Assembly (NCBI GenBank): GCA_030248225.1
Contig: JASANE010025019.1
Coordinates: forward strand, 1 to 64,000
Direction: 5' to 3'
Length of the DNA: 64,000 nucleotides
Origin: Trileptium ribeirensis
Taxonomy: Eukaryota > Nematoda > Enoplea > Enoplida > Thoracostomopsidae
Part shown: piece after piece, positions 60,761-64,000 of the stretch
Layout: each line of letters begins with the position of its first letter
Position numbering within the stretch: position 1 is the first letter of the stretch
Program-made: the position numbers and the translations under genes
Notes under the pieces: generated by a model
What the model was told of the DNA's origin: nothing
What the model saw: only the letters and a program-made list of their open reading frames with translations
The model's database searches: none

Positions 60761-62715
60761 CCATAAACATATCTTGACAGTGTCTATGAAACTATGAACG
60801 TAGTTACCAAGGCAAAAAACAAAAATTACAGCAGATAAGGACCAACATATTTTGCTTTTCTGAAGAAACTTTTAACCACATTGGAACATGTTGAAATGTT
60901 AGGTCATATATATCAGGCTTTTCACCACTATGACAGTGGTGGAATTTGACATATAGGACAAATTTTAAACTTTAAATGGAGCTAAATCGAAGTTTTTTAG
61001 GCTTAATCGTAGGTCTTGACTTAGGTCATACATGCACAAGGTCTGTGCTCACCGCGGGTTAGCTGGTTCCTAAGGGATGGAAATAGCTGGGTTCTCAATG
61101 GGATCACCCGGATCGAAGGTTGCCCCTCCTGTCAGGGTTTGACCAGCGCGGCTCCGAGTGATGGTTGGTGTCCGAAGCCTCAGGGCAGATAATCCCCTTT
61201 ATTCCCTATGAGCATGTATCACTGCGGTTTAGAGAAACAAAACATAAATTCCTTCGAGGAGAAAAAACTTAACGTGACACAATAGGAGGACTTAGCGTGA
61301 TCTGAAATTTTTATTTCCAAAGATGGCCAAATTTGACATTAGACGAAGTGCTGGGCATTCGAAGAAGGTGTAAAGATATATCAAACCCCGTAATTTATTC
61401 AATTGGATCGGCTGAAATTCTATGTCGTATTCTAAAAGACATTTTCTGGAAAAAATTCAAACACCATTCTGATCGCAGGGATTAAAAAAATTAAGAATAT
61501 GTGAGGTACGCCCCTCGGATAGTATAACAGTAGAAAATTTGAAAACACTGAATTCGTAAACTGGTTGTATTCAAAATGATTATATGCGGGATGCGGCACA
61601 AAATTTTGTGGGAAGCCCCTCTGGCGGTACTGCAGACGTCAAACGCACCGCGCCTAACCAATCGCCGGCCGTTAACCGGCTAACATCCACTGGAAGGCCG
61701 AATGCCTCCCCACTCAAAGACCCCGCTACCAGCCTCAGTGGAAATCAGACCTAGAGTATGTACGGTTTTTCACAGTGCTATTAAAAGACTTCATGAAAGC
61801 GTCCCAAATATATAATATGGAATTTGATAAAAATGTGGAGAAAACCTTTCAAGTCGAGCTAAATGTTGTCGAATTTCATGTTTTCTACGCATAAAAGTGG
61901 TTGAAATATATTTACCCTTTGCAGACCGGGACAAAACTTTGGTATTGGGCTCTGAAGTTTGAGCTTCATACACAAATACTTAAAATGCATGAACATTTCG
62001 CTAATACGCATTATTACGCTGAAACATGTCATATTTGGGCACTGAACGGTGCAAAACTTGGTACCTGCAATAGATCAGGATTTTTAGTCACACACGGGGA
62101 AATAGACACAAAAATATAACTTTTGCTTCCAACACAAGGTCGCGGTGACGCGCATAATATCTGTCTGCAGAAAATATACAAAATCCAAGTTCACGTATCC
62201 TGGACATTTCTGAAAATTAGTCGCAACCGTCACAAATCATGATTTATTGCAGTACGGGCACTTGCTTTGCCCCGTAGCTACAGCTAGCCAAGAGTTTCTG
62301 TGTTTTCTTGAATTTGTGGTATTTCCGACAATATATAATTAGCATATTGTGTCAGCAAAACTATACATAGAAAGACCGCACCAATCGGATTGCTTGACAG
62401 TAATACGCCCGAGTACAGGGCGATAAACGTGTTCTTATTAGGGTAGTGGTGTCTTAATTAGAACGCTTGTATTGAAGTGTACGTAGGCTCTTATTAAGGC
62501 CACATAGCGTGATAAGAACACTTTTAGGGTTTTTAAAAAGAAAACGCGGTTACTAAAAACGAAAATACACATGTCGAAACACAAAATAATTATTGACGGC
62601 AGTTTTTCAAAGCATCGAGTTATTCGCGCATGATTAATTGTCAGTTCAACTGCGTTTTGTCATGCATATTTTGCAAAAATAATCTGCTTCATCATCAAAC
62701 ACCGGTAAACAATCG
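60761..62715. other. no gene seen; more GC-rich repeat fragments
   Basis: GC-rich fragments at 61030-61200 and 61620-61740 resemble the dispersed family (GTCCGAAGCCTCAGGG also resembles 3355). GTGTTCTTATTAG (62429) and ATAAGAACAC (62512) form a weak inverted pair. Confidence 0.35.
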
Positions 62716-63060
62716 TAACAAATCAAACGTTCACAGCCTTCAAACCATTTACGCCAAACACATTCATATTCCTCGTATTCGAAAGCACACGCCATACAGA
62801 CGTTTTCATTCAATCAGGATTCTGAATCAGAATCCTCTTTGGAGCTAAATTCGTTGTCAGAAGATGATAAAAGAGGCGCGAGACTTCGTTGGTTGCGTTT
62901 TCCAACAGGCACTTTTCCTTTGCCCTTTGCAGAAAAACGCCGATTCACGACATCAGATTCAGTTGTTGCATCGCCCGTTATGCTGATGCCAAGAGATCGT
63001 TTGACGCGACGACATTTAGAATTTGCAACCGTCGACCCAGAAGAGTTGATATCTATACAA
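62716..63060 (+). other. open frame with acidic and basic blocks, unrecognised
   Basis: The frame is open from 62716 with no clear ATG. It contains DSESESSLELNSLSEDDKR and then a basic-hydrophobic stretch (RWLRFPTGTFPLPFAEKRR) and PRDRLTRRHLEFATVDPEEL. An acceptor-like CAATCAG precedes GATTCTGAA at 62819. It may be an exon or an old transposase N-terminus. No domain is recognised. Confidence 0.25.
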
Positions 63061-63490
63061 TGCGGGAAATTAAAATTTTGGCAAAATACAAAATTTGGCT
63101 GCTGTCCGTCGGGGGAAATTCAAATTTTGACAGCTGTCCAACGTGAAAAATTGAAATTTTGGCGGCCGTCCAACGCGGTAAATTTAAAAATTTGCAGCAG
63201 TGGTTTAACACGGATAATTTCTATTTTAGTAGTTATCCAATGCCGGAAATTTAAATTTTGGCAAAATACAAAATTTGGCGGCTGTCCAGCCCGAACAATT
63301 AAAATTTTGGCAGCCATCCAACGCACTAAATTTAAATTTCGGAGTTCTCCAGCGCAGCAAATTCAAATTTTACCAGCAGTTCAACGAGGTTAATTTCTAT
63401 TTCAGTATCTATCCAGCGCGGAAAATTCAAATTTTGGCAAAATACAAATTCAAATTTTGGCAGCTGCCCAACCTGGATATTCAAAATTTA
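63061..63490. repeat. degenerate ~39-bp minisatellite with ~178-bp higher-order period
   Basis: The unit is like GCGGAAATTCAAATTTTGGC plus AGCTGTCCAAC. A longer variant with GGCAAAATACAAA returns near 63061, 63243 and 63418, and TAATTTCTATTT near 63213 and 63391, giving a block period of 175-182 bp. Confidence 0.85.
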
Positions 63491-64000
63491 GCAAAAGCCC
63501 AAGCTTAACATTATACCTAATGCATGAGTTAGTCGTAAAAAATGGTTCCTCCACCTAGCCTCTGGCAGAGCTATTGTATCGCGCGCCCGACAGTCCACCC
63601 TCGCACCAATTTTCATAAAGATGCTTAGTACGCAAGATTATGTAAAAAATTTAGCCCCTGGTGTATAACCTTCCCAGTGGCACTAACACTGTTGACGACG
63701 GTATATTATACGTAACCTGTGTAGACACACCCCAGATCCATATGCCCGATTAAAACATGGTGTTTTTGTTAGCAACTTCTTATTAGAGCGGTTTGCTATA
63801 ATACATATTGAAACAAGCTAAACTTTGATTAAGGCTCTAGATTGAAATACCAATTTGTCAAGTTTGCTCAAGTTCTCTTGACTAAAATATACATCTGCAT
63901 ATCCCGCGTCGCGTCATTAGGCCATGCGATTGTGTGAAAGAAATCAAACTGGTATAGAATTTTGTAAATTCGCTAAACACGATCAATTTACAATTTAGTC
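63491..64000. other. no gene seen
   Basis: A short GC-rich patch (63545-63610), then AT-rich sequence. Confidence 0.4.

Overview
The window looks like a piece of an AT-rich animal genome. Every supportable gene signal is a short exon bounded by GT/AG splice sites and kilobase-scale introns, and most of the rest is transposon debris and tandem repeats. I cannot name the species. Multi-PAN secreted proteins and kilobase introns fit an invertebrate, but that is inference.

The main gene runs on the minus strand from 54450 to 36642. It is not visible as any long ORF. I assembled it from ten short exons whose splice sites and reading phases all agree, giving 1251 coding bases and a predicted 416-residue secreted protein. 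The protein has a signal peptide, three consecutive PAN/Apple-like cysteine modules, a short basic linker and a small four-cysteine tail. Each PAN module is encoded by two exons with the same phase pattern (1 to 0, then 0 to 1). Its introns hold a tyrosine-recombinase remnant, two SINE-like copies and three tandem repeats. Just past its 3' end, on the plus strand, lies a single exon (36212-36340) resembling the first exon of a trypsin-like protease.

From 1 to 17 kb the window is a graveyard of mobile elements. It holds a degenerate ~153-bp tandem repeat, a hAT transposase remnant with one terminal repeat, a palindromic element, and a nearly complete 2.36-kb piggyBac element (5466-7826) with TTAA duplications, terminal inverted repeats and four copies of an 18-bp palindrome. 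These are followed by a LINE reverse-transcriptase fragment, a 171-bp satellite (7 copies), a MITE, a second LINE carrying a 376-bp hAT-type insertion with an exact 8-bp target duplication, and a 58-bp minisatellite of about 25 units with an 11-unit higher-order repeat.

From 17 to 36 kb I see little coding signal. The region has tandem repeats of 126, 76 and 168 bp, two copies of a ~690-bp element in inverted orientation (26.2-28.3 kb), a second MITE and a strange A/C-rich tract near 33.9 kb. From 54.5 kb to the end there is a third SINE-like copy, an element with ~110-bp inverted arms (59.3-60.1 kb), GC-rich dispersed repeats that also occur at 4.2-4.4 kb, and a ~39-bp minisatellite at 63.1-63.5 kb that leaves one reading frame open.
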